Shown here in pieces: positions 45,036-54,703 of a stretch of 64,000 bases of DNA; the stretch's first letter is position 1; every line of letters begins with the position of its first letter. This DNA comes from Granulosicoccus sp045110515 (lineage in GTDB: Bacteria > Pseudomonadota > Gammaproteobacteria > Granulosicoccales > Granulosicoccaceae). The position numbers and the translations under genes are program-made. The stretch is from contig JBGCGD010000017.1 of the NCBI GenBank assembly GCA_045110515.1, positions 1 through 64,000 on the forward strand, read 5' to 3'. The notes beneath the pieces were generated by a model, which was given only the letters and a program-made list of their open reading frames with translations, ran no database searches and was not told where the DNA came from.

Positions 45036-45070
45036 GTCACAATTGTTTGATTACTGTCACAAGTGCTTTG
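45036..45070. promoter_or_regulatory. Direct repeat in the glgP/glgC intergenic region
   Basis: GTCACAATTGTTTG at 45036-45049 and GTCACAAGTGCTTTG at 45056-45070 share the consensus GTCACAAnTGnTT. Their starts are exactly 20 bp apart, about two helical turns, in the middle of the divergent promoter region. This spacing is usual for two regulator protomers on one face of DNA. The regulator is unknown. Confidence 0.45.
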
Positions 45071-45127
45071 CCTTATCACCCCAAACAACGTTAAGCTGGA
45101 GCTGAGATGTCAAAATAAGGTGACCAC

Positions 45128-46399
45128 TTGAGCACTATAGACGAAAGACACATATCCCGATTAACACGTGACACGCTAGCGCTAATACTCGCTGGCGGAC
45201 AAGGTAGTCGCCTTCACGAATTAACCCATTGGAGAGCCAAACCGGCTGTGCCTTTCGGCGGAAAATTTCGCATCATTGACTTTGTTCTTTCCAATTGTAT
45301 AAATTCGGGTATTCGTCGAGTCGGGGTCGCCACACAGTATAAAGCGCACTCGCTGGTTAGGCACATCAGTCGGGGGTGGTCCGGATTCAAAGCAGAGTTC
45401 GGAGAGTTTGTTGAAATATTACCCGCTTCAAAACGCGTTGACGAAGGCTGGTACAAAGGTACTGCCGATGCAGTCTTCCAAAATCTGGATATTATTCGCA
45501 CGCATAAACCTAAGTTTGTACTCGTACTTGGGGGCGATCACATCTATAAGATGGACTACGGACCGCTTGTCGCCGCTCATGATCAACGTCAAGCTGCAAT
45601 GACCTTATGCTGTGTAGAAGTCTCGGCCGAAGAGGCTGCCGGTGCCTTCGGAGTCGTTAAGGTAGACGAGAACGGTAAAGTACTCGAGTTCCAGGAAAAA
45701 CCTGCAGTACCTGCAGAAATACCGGGGAAACCAGGCCGAGTGCTAGCCTCTATGGGTAACTATGTATTCAATACAGAGTTCCTTTACGACGAACTCATTC
45801 ACGATGCAGATGCCGAAGGAAGCTCGCACGATTTTGGTAAAGATATCCTACCAAGAATCGTGGAGTCCGGATCGGTCTACGCGTTTCGACTCGGAGACGA
45901 TAAACCTGACGGCCAACCCTACTGGCGAGATGTCGGCACCATCGATGCGTTCTGGGAAGCCAACATGGAACTGGTAGGTTCCGAGCCCGAATTGAATTTA
46001 TACGATCACGATTGGCCCGTATACACTTATCAAATGCAGCTCCCGTCGGCAAAATTTGTTCACGATGTCGGTGACAGACGAGGTATGGCACTCAATTGCA
46101 TTGTATCGGGCGGTTGTATCGTATCCGGGGGCACAGTGAGTCGCTCGCTCTTATTCAGTAACGTAAGAGTACGTTCGTACAGTATGGTAGAAGACTCCGT
46201 CATTCTCCCCGATGTAGACGTCGGTAGAAATTGCAAAATTCGCAAGGCTATTGTCGATTCAGGTACCGTTCTTGAAGAAGGGACCGAAATCGGAATTGAT
46301 CCGGAGGCGGATCGTGCACGCGGCTTCCGAATTACCGACAGCGGCATAACGCTTGTGACACCCAGTAACTTCGGGCAAATGTTACACCGTGTACGCTAA
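45128..46399 (+). CDS. glgC: Glucose-1-phosphate adenylyltransferase
   Basis: Makes ADP-glucose, the committed step of glycogen synthesis. The 423-residue protein has LILAGGQGSRLHELT near residue 20, RRVGVATQYKAHSL, WYKGTADAVFQN, the VLVLGGDHIYKMDY block and a C-terminal beta-helix. The start is TTG at 45128, with AAGGTGA at 45117-45123. An upstream in-frame ATG at 45107 meets a TAA three codons later, and no ATG or GTG occurs in the first conserved region. Divergent from glgP. Confidence 0.95.
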   Translation: MSTIDERHISRLTRDTLALILAGGQGSRLHELTHWRAKPAVPFGGKFRIIDFVLSNCINSGIRRVGVATQYKAHSLVRHISRGWSGFKAEFGEFVEILPASKRVDEGWYKGTADAVFQNLDIIRTHKPKFVLVLGGDHIYKMDYGPLVAAHDQRQAAMTLCCVEVSAEEAAGAFGVVKVDENGKVLEFQEKPAVPAEIPGKPGRVLASMGNYVFNTEFLYDELIHDADAEGSSHDFGKDILPRIVESGSVYAFRLGDDKPDGQPYWRDVGTIDAFWEANMELVGSEPELNLYDHDWPVYTYQMQLPSAKFVHDVGDRRGMALNCIVSGGCIVSGGTVSRSLLFSNVRVRSYSMVEDSVILPDVDVGRNCKIRKAIVDSGTVLEEGTEIGIDPEADRARGFRITDSGITLVTPSNFGQMLHRVR

Positions 46400-46533
46400 C
46401 TTCTTCGTGTTACTTGGCCTATCAACATCCTGCAGGGCACCTTATTTAAAATAAGCGAGGTGTCACAGGCTGCAATCGGGCCAATTATTGCCCTGTATTT
46501 ATTGTCAAAAGCCACATTAAAGTGTCAATCAAT

Positions 46534-48108
46534 ATGTCTTCCTCAACCCACATTTGCATGCTTGCATCCGAAAACGATGTTATCCCGGGTGGCAAAGTGG
46601 GCGGTATCGGCGATGTGGTCAGAGACATCCCGAAAGCACTTGCACGCCAAGGTGCGCAAGTCACTGTCGTCATTCCCGCGTACGGTGCGTTTCATTTGTT
46701 ACCCGAAGCGAGTTTGGTGGGTGCTTTTACTGCAGAATTTCGCGGCCGACCAGAACGCATAGAACTCTATGAGGTATTCGCTAACCGTGATGCAGGTGTA
46801 CGCTACCTGGTATTGCACCACCCTCTGTTTGCAGCCGGTGGTCCGGGCGCGGTTTATTGCGACGATGATGCAAGTCAGCCGTTTGCCACCGATGCCAATA
46901 AGTTTGCTTTGTTTTGTATTGCCAGCTTACGGGCTATTAAAGTTGGTCTACTTGACCCTATAGAAGTGTTGCACCTCCACGATTGGCACAGCGCACTTGC
47001 CACTGTACTGATCCAGTTCGATCCAGAATTCCAATCATTGCAATCGCTACATTGCGTTTTCAGCATTCACAACCTTGCGCTGCAAGGGATACGTCCTTTC
47101 TCACAAAGTGCCTCATCACTTGAAGCCTGGTATCCGCATTTGCACTACGATCGTTCACAGTTGGCAGACCCTCGTTGGCCACACTGCATCAATCCAATCG
47201 CTGCGGCAGTTCGCTATGCAGATAGAGTACATACAGTATCACCCACCTACGCCACGGAGATCATCCAGGCTAATGATCCGTCCCGCGGTTTCCACGGTGG
47301 AGAAGGACTTGAACAAGATTTACAGATCGCAGCTGAAGAGCATCGATTAGTAGGAATTATCAACGGTATCGATTATCCCGACGATGCAAAACCAAACGAA
47401 CACAATAGCAAAGACTGGCCTCGTTTTATCGCTGACACCAGTGACGAAATGCTACGCATGATTGGTCTGCAAAGTACGCTGACGACTGCAGATTATATGG
47501 CCCATCAACGATTGCTGCGTTGGCAAACCATGGCAGCGCCAAATCACATCATCACAAGTGTCGGCAGATTGACCGAACAAAAAATGGCCCTATTGCTACA
47601 CGCCTTGCCCGATGGTCAGCTTCCGTTGGAAGCGATGCTTGAATCCTTAGAAGGACGCGGCTTGTTAATGATGCTAGGCACCGGAGACAAAGCGCTGGAA
47701 CAGCAGTGTCAGAACCTGGCAGCCAAGCATCCGCACTTCTTATTTTTCAAACAATATTCGCAACGCCTGTCAGACCTTTTATTTAGCAACGGCGACGTGT
47801 TTCTTATGCCCAGTTCCTTCGAACCGTGTGGTATCAGTCAAATGCTGTCTATGCGTCATGGACAACCCTGCCTCGCCCATGCTGTCGGCGGACTGAAAGA
47901 TACGATTCGCGATAACGAAACCGGTTATTTGTTTTCTGGCAATTCCATGACCGAACAGGCAACAGCCTTAGTCCAACGTTTTAACGATGTATTAGATCAG
48001 CGGGAAACACAAGCCGCCGCATTTACTGCAATTTCCCAAGCTGCAAGTGCCGAAAAATTCAAGTGGCATGACAGCGCACAGCGCTACTTATCAGAACTCT
48101 ACACATGA
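46534..48108 (+). CDS. glgA: Glycogen synthase (ADP-glucose)
   Basis: GT5 enzyme, 524 residues, elongating alpha-1,4-glucan from ADP-glucose. The N-terminal ADP-glucose motif reads GGKVGGIGDVVRDIPKAL (usually KTGGLADV). HLHDWHSALATVL, FSIHNLALQG, HTVSPTYATEI and EPCGISQMLSMRHG are present. The start is ATG at 46534; an in-frame GTG lies four codons earlier. The stop overlaps glgB by 4 bp. Confidence 0.94.
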   Translation: MSSSTHICMLASENDVIPGGKVGGIGDVVRDIPKALARQGAQVTVVIPAYGAFHLLPEASLVGAFTAEFRGRPERIELYEVFANRDAGVRYLVLHHPLFAAGGPGAVYCDDDASQPFATDANKFALFCIASLRAIKVGLLDPIEVLHLHDWHSALATVLIQFDPEFQSLQSLHCVFSIHNLALQGIRPFSQSASSLEAWYPHLHYDRSQLADPRWPHCINPIAAAVRYADRVHTVSPTYATEIIQANDPSRGFHGGEGLEQDLQIAAEEHRLVGIINGIDYPDDAKPNEHNSKDWPRFIADTSDEMLRMIGLQSTLTTADYMAHQRLLRWQTMAAPNHIITSVGRLTEQKMALLLHALPDGQLPLEAMLESLEGRGLLMMLGTGDKALEQQCQNLAAKHPHFLFFKQYSQRLSDLLFSNGDVFLMPSSFEPCGISQMLSMRHGQPCLAHAVGGLKDTIRDNETGYLFSGNSMTEQATALVQRFNDVLDQRETQAAAFTAISQAASAEKFKWHDSAQRYLSELYT

Positions 48109-50318
48109 ACCCTACGCTAGACAACGACACCGCAGACGCCATTGTAGAGGGACAACACAGCGATATTTTTTCTGTGCTGGGCCCGCACAGTGTTGCAGAT
48201 TCTCAGTCAGATATAACGTGTGTAGTTCGAAGTTTTCAACCGCATGCACATACTGCGGTGTTGGTGGACAGCAACGGCGTCAAAAGCCCTATGTCGAAAA
48301 CCCACGACAAAGGTTTGTTTGAAGTCACACTCAAAGACTTCCCTGAGTCCTACCATCTAGAACTGACTCAAGGCGAGCATAGCTGGGACATTGTCGATGC
48401 CTATTGCATGGATTCACCCATTGGCGAAATGGACAGACATCTGTTTAATGAAGGTACGCATGAATGGCTGTACAGGACGTTGGGCTCACACCTTATGGAT
48501 TGGCAATCGGTAAGAGGAACCCATTTCGCAGTATGGGCGCCCAACGCTAGCCGGGTCAGTGTTGTCGGCAACTTTAACGAATGGGATGGCAGACGCCACG
48601 TCATGCGTGTCCATCCAGGCAGTGGCGTTTGGGATATTTTTATTCCGGGTGTGGATAACGGCTCGCTCTATAAGTTCGAAATAAGCGATAGCTCAGGCAA
48701 CTTGCTGCCGTTGAAACACGACCCGTATGCCCCCTACTTTGAGCAACCGCCTGGAAACGCATCCATCGTTTTCGAAAGCAAATTTATCTGGAGTGACGAC
48801 GATTACCAAAGTCGCAAAAAAGGTCTGGATATGCGCTCGCAACCCATCTCAATTTACGAGGTTCACGCAGGTTCGTGGCAACTGAACTTGCACGGAAATT
48901 CACTGACCTACGTGGAGCTGGCGAAAACCCTCATTCCATATGTGCTCGAGAATGGATTTACTCACATAGAGCTCATGCCCATCACCGAACATCCATTCGA
49001 AGGTTCGTGGGGCTATCAACCCATCGGTTTGTTTGCACCCACGTCCCGCTTCGGCAGCCCTGACGATTTCAGGCACTTTGTCGACGCCTGCCATGCAGCG
49101 GATATAGGTGTCATCATGGATTGGGTCCCCGCGCACTTTCCCACAGACGAACACGGTCTGGGGCAATTCGACGGTACGCATCTTTACGAACATGCCGACC
49201 CTCGCCAGGGAATGCATCAAGACTGGCAGACTCTCATTTACAACTTCGGTCGCCGCGAGGTTTCTAACTATCTTTTGAGCAATGCACTGTATTGGATCAG
49301 AGAATTTCACCTAGACGGTCTGAGAGTGGATGCCGTGGCCTCCATGCTCTATCTGGATTACTCACGCGAACAAGGGCAATGGATTCCGAACCGGCATGGT
49401 GGGCGCGAAAATCTAGAGGCTATTGATTTTCTGAAGCGCATGAACATACTGGTTCACGCTGAAGGGGGTATCACCATGGCAGAAGAATCAACCTCCTTCC
49501 CCGGCGTCAGTCACCCGACCTACAACAACGGCCTGGGTTTTACGTTTAAGTGGAATATGGGGTGGATGCACGACACCCTCGACTACATGAGTAAAGACGC
49601 CGCTTACCGCAAATACCACCACAACAACCTGACCTTCGGCATGATCTACGCGTTTAGCGAAAACTTTACGCTGCCCTTCTCGCACGACGAAGTGGTGTAT
49701 GGCAAGGGATCGATGATCAATAAAATGCCGGGAGATGATTGGCAGAAATTCGCTAACCTTCGGGCTCTGTACGCCATGATGTTCACCTACCCAGGTAAAA
49801 AGCTTAACTTTATGGGAGGTGAAATCGGTCAATACAGCGAATGGCAGCATGATGGCAGCATCCAATGGCACCTACTTGAAGAAGCGAAGCATCAAGGGCT
49901 GCAATTACTCGTAAAAGACTTAAATACCCTTTACAAAGAACATCCGGCACTTCATGAGACAGATTGTGAGGCCGCTGGCTTCGAATGGATTGATTGCGAT
50001 GACGTCGAACAGAGCGTGGTGTCCTTCTATCGCTATTCCAGCGACCGCGCAAGACACTGCATTACGGTGTGCAATTTCACCCCCGTTATCCGCAACGGCT
50101 ACGCCATTGGCGTCAATGAGGTAGGAATCTACCGTGAAATACTCAATAGTGACGATGAACGCTACGGCGGTAGCGGTCAGGGTAATCACGCATCAAACGG
50201 CGCAAATTTGACCGCAATACCCGCTGGTGTGCACTCGCGGCCTGCCTCTTTGGCCCTCACTTTGCCACCTTTAGGTGTATTGATTCTCGAGTGGACTGGC
50301 AACCCGACCGAAGCCTGA
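48105..50318 (+). CDS. glgB: 1,4-alpha-glucan branching enzyme
   Basis: GH13 branching enzyme, 737 residues, which creates alpha-1,6 links in glycogen. After an N1 domain and a CBM48 (GTHFAVWAPNASRVSVVGNFNEWDGR) the barrel shows ELMPITEHPFEGSWGYQ, LDGLRVDAVASMLYLDYSR (nucleophile Asp), the AEEST catalytic Glu and FSHDEVVYGKGSM. The start overlaps the glgA stop (ATGA), so the two are translationally coupled. Confidence 0.95.
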   Translation: MNPTLDNDTADAIVEGQHSDIFSVLGPHSVADSQSDITCVVRSFQPHAHTAVLVDSNGVKSPMSKTHDKGLFEVTLKDFPESYHLELTQGEHSWDIVDAYCMDSPIGEMDRHLFNEGTHEWLYRTLGSHLMDWQSVRGTHFAVWAPNASRVSVVGNFNEWDGRRHVMRVHPGSGVWDIFIPGVDNGSLYKFEISDSSGNLLPLKHDPYAPYFEQPPGNASIVFESKFIWSDDDYQSRKKGLDMRSQPISIYEVHAGSWQLNLHGNSLTYVELAKTLIPYVLENGFTHIELMPITEHPFEGSWGYQPIGLFAPTSRFGSPDDFRHFVDACHAADIGVIMDWVPAHFPTDEHGLGQFDGTHLYEHADPRQGMHQDWQTLIYNFGRREVSNYLLSNALYWIREFHLDGLRVDAVASMLYLDYSREQGQWIPNRHGGRENLEAIDFLKRMNILVHAEGGITMAEESTSFPGVSHPTYNNGLGFTFKWNMGWMHDTLDYMSKDAAYRKYHHNNLTFGMIYAFSENFTLPFSHDEVVYGKGSMINKMPGDDWQKFANLRALYAMMFTYPGKKLNFMGGEIGQYSEWQHDGSIQWHLLEEAKHQGLQLLVKDLNTLYKEHPALHETDCEAAGFEWIDCDDVEQSVVSFYRYSSDRARHCITVCNFTPVIRNGYAIGVNEVGIYREILNSDDERYGGSGQGNHASNGANLTAIPAGVHSRPASLALTLPPLGVLILEWTGNPTEA

Positions 50319-50427
50319 GATACACTTCGCCCATCTTATGAAATTGGCCGGTCTTTAATCCGGCTCCAACGTGCCCTGCATGACGTGTGGGCACACGCAA
50401 AATATAGAAGATGGGTCCCTCAATACT

Positions 50428-52023
50428 ATGAAAAAACTCTTATTGACCGCGGTCGTGGCCTTAGGATTAGGCGGCGGTGCTTGGAAATATCAGAATCCAG
50501 AAGGCACTTTGGACGATTTACAGTCCCAGGCCGTATCAACCGCTGACCGACTTAAAGTGGGTTTCAACGCCATCCGCGAATCCAAACCCGGTTTAATCGA
50601 AAAAAACGCCGCGCTGGCAGTCGATCAAAACAATACCCAGGCCGAAGCCAATGCAGCCCTGAACTCGCGACTGGCGAAGTTGGAAGAAGCGATCTTGTCG
50701 CCTAACAACACTGAATCAGCAAACGAAATCATCGCGCCCACGACCGCGACCCAAGCGTCTATTCAATCCATTATCGACGGCGAAGACGAAAAGCTAGCGC
50801 GAATCGATACAATTGATAAGCGCCTCGACTTACTCATGCGCCGACTCGATGAACAAACCTTTGGCGGTGATATCGCGGGTATTCAGGAAGGCTTACAGAC
50901 TCTTGGCGCAGATGTTCTGGCGCTGCAAAGCGATGTTGCTCAGCAGCAAGCAAAAATTGCTAGCGACATAGCTAGCGTAGAGGAACGAAGCAAGTCACTG
51001 GATAGTCGTTTGGATACTTTGGCAGCCCTGGCCCAGCAGACACAGGAGTCTTCGGCAGCTGCTGAAGGATCAGATTCTGCTCCTTCGAGTGTCGCTTTGG
51101 CATCCTTGAGTGCAGGCATTGACAAGCGTTTCGGATCTTTAGAAGAAAAGCTGCAAACTGTAAATGTCGACTCAAGACGCGTCGGAAATCTGAATGATCA
51201 ATTACAGTCTTTGAGCACGGATATCGCCAGCATCAAATCGCAGAACGAAGAGAGCGATCGTGTTCTTGCAAGCATCACCAGTGACATCGAAAAGCTGAAG
51301 ACTACTAGCGAATCGCTGTCGATAGAAACTGTTCAGGCAGAAATTAGAGATCAACTGGCTCGCGCGCAGACTCAACTCGAGAACACCCTTGAAGACCAGA
51401 GTTCATCCGAGCTTGAAGCACTGATCGACACCACGAAAGGTCGAATTAGATCGCTAGAGCAACGCGTGCAGGAACTACCCGCCTCTTCAAGCGAAGCAGA
51501 CAATGCTTTGAAAATCCAGAGCGCCTTAGAGTCGCAAATCAGCGCGCTCGAGCGTCGTCTCGAGTCGGTCAATCGAACCGACCCGGAGCTGGCAAACACG
51601 CTCTCAAACGTGCAGGAGAAAGTCGAACAACTAGCCTCACAAAGCTTCGTGACCCAAGAGGAGCTGCGTGCTCGCAGCGAAGGCCGCAAGGTGGAATACA
51701 AAATTTTCTTTGACACCAACAGTTCTAATATCACTGCCGATGCGGCTAAGGTCCTGAATTCATTTATCGCCCAGGAAAAAAATCGCACTTTGGGTGTGTC
51801 TATATTCGGATTTACAGATCGAAGCGGATCTGCTTTTTACAACCAGAAGCTTGCTGAACTCCGGGCGACTAACGTGCGTTCCTACCTGATTCAAAATGGC
51901 ATGGACTATACCAAGATAAAAGCGCTGACCGGCCTCGGTGAAGACGCTGCTGCAGCGGTTCTTCCCGACAATGCGAAGGACTCACAACAACGCGTTGTGG
52001 TGCTTTATTCGGAACAACCCTAA
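50428..52023 (+). CDS. Long coiled-coil protein with C-terminal OmpA peptidoglycan-binding domain
   Basis: A 531-residue protein: a short hydrophobic N-terminal helix (KKLLLTAVVALGLGGGAW) acting as signal or membrane anchor, and a very long acidic coiled-coil/heptad region (about 60-410, rich in Leu, Glu, Ser, Gln). A C-terminal OmpA-like domain follows (about 425-531; VEYKIFFDTNSSNI, FGFTDRSGSAFYNQKLAELRA, VRSYLIQNG). The OmpA domain should bind peptidoglycan, so the protein could bridge membrane and cell wall. The start is ATG at 50428; the frame extends to 50371 but that part looks non-coding. Role unknown. Confidence 0.72.
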   Translation: MKKLLLTAVVALGLGGGAWKYQNPEGTLDDLQSQAVSTADRLKVGFNAIRESKPGLIEKNAALAVDQNNTQAEANAALNSRLAKLEEAILSPNNTESANEIIAPTTATQASIQSIIDGEDEKLARIDTIDKRLDLLMRRLDEQTFGGDIAGIQEGLQTLGADVLALQSDVAQQQAKIASDIASVEERSKSLDSRLDTLAALAQQTQESSAAAEGSDSAPSSVALASLSAGIDKRFGSLEEKLQTVNVDSRRVGNLNDQLQSLSTDIASIKSQNEESDRVLASITSDIEKLKTTSESLSIETVQAEIRDQLARAQTQLENTLEDQSSSELEALIDTTKGRIRSLEQRVQELPASSSEADNALKIQSALESQISALERRLESVNRTDPELANTLSNVQEKVEQLASQSFVTQEELRARSEGRKVEYKIFFDTNSSNITADAAKVLNSFIAQEKNRTLGVSIFGFTDRSGSAFYNQKLAELRATNVRSYLIQNGMDYTKIKALTGLGEDAAAAVLPDNAKDSQQRVVVLYSEQP

Positions 52024-52044
52024 AATCAAGATACCTCACCTGCC

Positions 52045-52662
52045 ATGACCCTGCCGAGTATAAAAGAGACTGATTGTCTGATTATTATCGATGTGCAAAA
52101 GGATTTTTGCACCGGCGGGTCACTGGCTGTTCCAGATGCAGAAAGCATTTTGCCTTGGATCAATGACAGCAGTGGTCAGTTTAAGAACATCGTTTTAACC
52201 CAGGACTGGCACCCTGCTGGACACTCAAGTTTTGCCAGCGTCCATGAAGGAAAGGCGCCTTTTGAGTCAATCTCAATGCCCTACGGGACGCAAACTCTGT
52301 GGCCAGACCATTGTGTGCAGGGAAGCTGTGGTGCCGATTTCCATGATGAGCTTCTCACCAACCAAGCCCAACTCATTATTCGTAAAGGGTTCAGACATGA
52401 AATAGATTCGTATTCAGCTTTCTATGAAAATGATCACTCAACCACGACAGGCCTGACGGGTTATCTGCGTGAGCGTTCTATAAATCGTGTTTTCTGTGTG
52501 GGGCTTGCGCTAGATTATTGCGTCAGGTTTTCAGCACTGGATGCACGACGTGAAGGTTTTGAGACGGTCGTGGCTGAGGCCGGTTGTCGGGGCATCGATA
52601 TTGATGGCTCGAATGACGATGCCAGGCAAGCCATGAAGTCAGCCGGTGTGACGCTTGTATAA
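52045..52662 (+). CDS. pncA: Nicotinamidase
   Basis: Isochorismatase-like hydrolase, 205 residues, converting nicotinamide to nicotinate for NAD salvage. Catalytic triad D16 (IIDVQKDF), K114 (IIRKGF) and C159 (GLALDYCVRF). Metal site D54, H56, H60 (QDWHPAGHSSF). All expected residues are present and the length is normal. It follows the OmpA-domain gene by 21 bp with no functional link evident. Confidence 0.93.
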   Translation: MTLPSIKETDCLIIIDVQKDFCTGGSLAVPDAESILPWINDSSGQFKNIVLTQDWHPAGHSSFASVHEGKAPFESISMPYGTQTLWPDHCVQGSCGADFHDELLTNQAQLIIRKGFRHEIDSYSAFYENDHSTTTGLTGYLRERSINRVFCVGLALDYCVRFSALDARREGFETVVAEAGCRGIDIDGSNDDARQAMKSAGVTLV

Positions 52663-52702
52663 AATTGGGTACGGCTAACGAGCGCATTGCCCCGAACAAC
52701 GC

Positions 52703-53653
52703 TTAACGACCTGCCCAGTTGTTTATATCTGCTAACGTCGGTAAGTCTGCACCGAATCGCGTACAGGTTATGGCAGCCGCCTTAGTCGCAAAATCTACCC
52801 ACTGCTGTATGTCGGCCCCTTCGAGCGCCAAAGTACCGTTTTTGACACATCCGTTAGCGTACAACCAATGCAGACTTGCCGCTTGAAACGTATCGCCCGC
52901 ACCCACGGTATCGGCGACGGTTATTGCAGGTGGGGAGGATTTAGCACTACGGCCATCTGCGGTATAGATTGTTGCACCCTCACCTCCCTCGGTCACAGCG
53001 ACGGCTGACGCCCCCATGGCTATGGTGTCAGCAGCAAACGACTCATACGATTTTTCATTTCCAAACAGTGTTGCGATGTCTTCGTCACTGGCTTTGACAA
53101 AATCAGCAACAGAGGCCAATGTAGAAAACGTCTGATGCCACACGTCTAAATCAGGTTGAACACCCGTGCGAAGATTTGGGTCGTAGGAAATGACTCGGTG
53201 TGATGCCTCTCGTTTCGCTAACGCCAATAAAGCCGTGCTTGTTGGCGCCACCGCGGTTGAATAAGAACCGAAATGCAGCACCGCAAGCTCTTTGGGAAAT
53301 TGCTCTGGCAGCTCATCCGGAGTGAGCGACACATCAGCAGTGTTGCTTGTATAAAACGCATAGTTTGCCGATCCATCATCATTTTTTCGAATCATGGCCA
53401 GCGTACTGTTCAACTCAGAAGGGATTACCCAATCGCTGAGGATTCCATTAGCGTCGATATAACGGCTAATGCCCTGACCGATGACATCCTTGGAGTTCTT
53501 GCACAAGTAGCCCGCCTTATTGCCCAATCGAGACAAACCAACCGCTACATTTAGCGGAGAGCCTCCAACGTGACCATTGAGGCCAACGTCACCCACTGAG
53601 TCTGAAGGTGAGTGGAATAGGTCAACCAAAATGTCACCGCAGCTAATAAACAC
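52703..53653 (-). CDS. PfkB-family carbohydrate kinase (probable fructokinase)
   Basis: Ribokinase-fold sugar kinase, 316 residues. N-terminal substrate signature GHVGGSPLNVAVGLSRLG and C-terminal ATP/anion-hole signature VADTVGAGDTFQAASLHW with the catalytic Asp. Fructokinase is the nearest guess from the N-terminal DILVDLF and GGSPLNVA; 2-keto-3-deoxygluconate or other sugar kinases cannot be excluded. It stands alone with the cyclase-FHA gene upstream on the same strand. Confidence 0.8.
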   Translation of the reverse strand: MFISCGDILVDLFHSPSDSVGDVGLNGHVGGSPLNVAVGLSRLGNKAGYLCKNSKDVIGQGISRYIDANGILSDWVIPSELNSTLAMIRKNDDGSANYAFYTSNTADVSLTPDELPEQFPKELAVLHFGSYSTAVAPTSTALLALAKREASHRVISYDPNLRTGVQPDLDVWHQTFSTLASVADFVKASDEDIATLFGNEKSYESFAADTIAMGASAVAVTEGGEGATIYTADGRSAKSSPPAITVADTVGAGDTFQAASLHWLYANGCVKNGTLALEGADIQQWVDFATKAAAITCTRFGADLPTLADINNWAGR

Positions 53654-53706
53654 AGAATTTACTCGTTAAGATTTTATGGTGAGTTTGTACCGCTTGGTTA
53701 AGTATA

Positions 53707-54627
53707 TCAAGCTGGGAAGCTTGCCATCGGTAACCCATCGGCTTCCCCCTGTATCAGCTTAAACGCGATAACTTCATTTTTCGACAATTCAGGACTCACG
53801 CCAAGACTAATCACACCCTGACCATCCAGAACAATGGAATCACGATGGACAAAGAATGCTTGGAGCCCCTGCTTTCTGACGTAGGTTCCGTTCGTACTCA
53901 GATCACGCAAAATAAACTGACCGTGCCGAAATTGAATATGGGCGTGCTTACGGCTAGCTTCATCATTGAGTACAGCAATTTGATTATCTTCAGATCGTCC
54001 CATGAAAACGTCGATACAGTGTTGCCCGGCATTTAGACGGGTGGAGCCATATTCCAAGAGCATACGGTTACCCGAAGGCAGGGCAGCGAGAAAGTCTTCA
54101 CTGGAGGATAATCGGGTGGCGGCACTTTCATCGCGCCATAGCATCCTATGAACAGCAACTGATTCAGGCACGCCTTTCACATCTATCGAAAACACGTCGG
54201 ACACACTTTGCAAGTATTCATCAGACAACTGATTAACAGATTCCGCAGTGGCGACTATTTCCTCCTCTCGGGCAAATGCAGCTACCCGGGCAGCCAGATT
54301 GACTGCATGTCCGTAGACATCACCATCGTCTGGAATAACGAAGCCGGTGTGGAAACCTACCCGCACCGACACAACCAGGTCTTGATGGCTTTGTTGAATA
54401 GCACGGGCTCCCTGAAACGCATGATCAGGACTTGGAAAACTAGCAAGAACCGAATCGCCCACCGTTCTGAGCACCGTGCCGCTGTTTGAAGAAACCGCCC
54501 ATTTCATCCTTGACAAACTATCAGCAACGAGACGGTGTGCTTCCGCGTCACCCACAGCATCGTATAGCTGCGCGCTGCTGCCAATGTCAGCAAAGAGAAT
54601 AGTCAGGGATTGCGAGGTATCGTTCAT
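53707..54627 (-). CDS. Class III adenylate/guanylate cyclase fused to an FHA domain
   Basis: A 306-residue soluble protein. Residues about 7-165 form a class III nucleotide cyclase with metal-binding D14 (LFADIGSS) and D58 (TVGDSVLASF) and the transition-state region NLAARVAAFA. Residues about 205-285 form an FHA phosphothreonine-binding domain (FMGRSEDNQIAV, SRKHAHIQF, LSTNGTYVR). It probably makes cAMP (or cGMP) in a manner linked to a phosphorylated partner, perhaps a Ser/Thr kinase not in this window. Divergent from the oxygenase gene by 76 bp. Confidence 0.87.
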   Translation of the reverse strand: MNDTSQSLTILFADIGSSAQLYDAVGDAEAHRLVADSLSRMKWAVSSNSGTVLRTVGDSVLASFPSPDHAFQGARAIQQSHQDLVVSVRVGFHTGFVIPDDGDVYGHAVNLAARVAAFAREEEIVATAESVNQLSDEYLQSVSDVFSIDVKGVPESVAVHRMLWRDESAATRLSSSEDFLAALPSGNRMLLEYGSTRLNAGQHCIDVFMGRSEDNQIAVLNDEASRKHAHIQFRHGQFILRDLSTNGTYVRKQGLQAFFVHRDSIVLDGQGVISLGVSPELSKNEVIAFKLIQGEADGLPMASFPA

Positions 54628-54703
54628 CTGGCAATGGTAGCGCAGCTTGGGCGCTTAGGCTGTTATCATCGGTGGCTCGCAACACGCTTTTACGGTAGAT
54701 CCG

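Noticed and set aside
46441..46455. CTTATT-TAA-AATAAG palindrome between glgC and glgA as a terminator
   Set aside because: The stem is purely weak and AT-rich, no T-run follows, and glgC-glgA-glgB look like one unit.
50347..50364. GCCGG/CCGGC hairpin after glgB as a terminator
   Set aside because: Only a 5-bp stem with an 8-base loop and no T-run afterwards.
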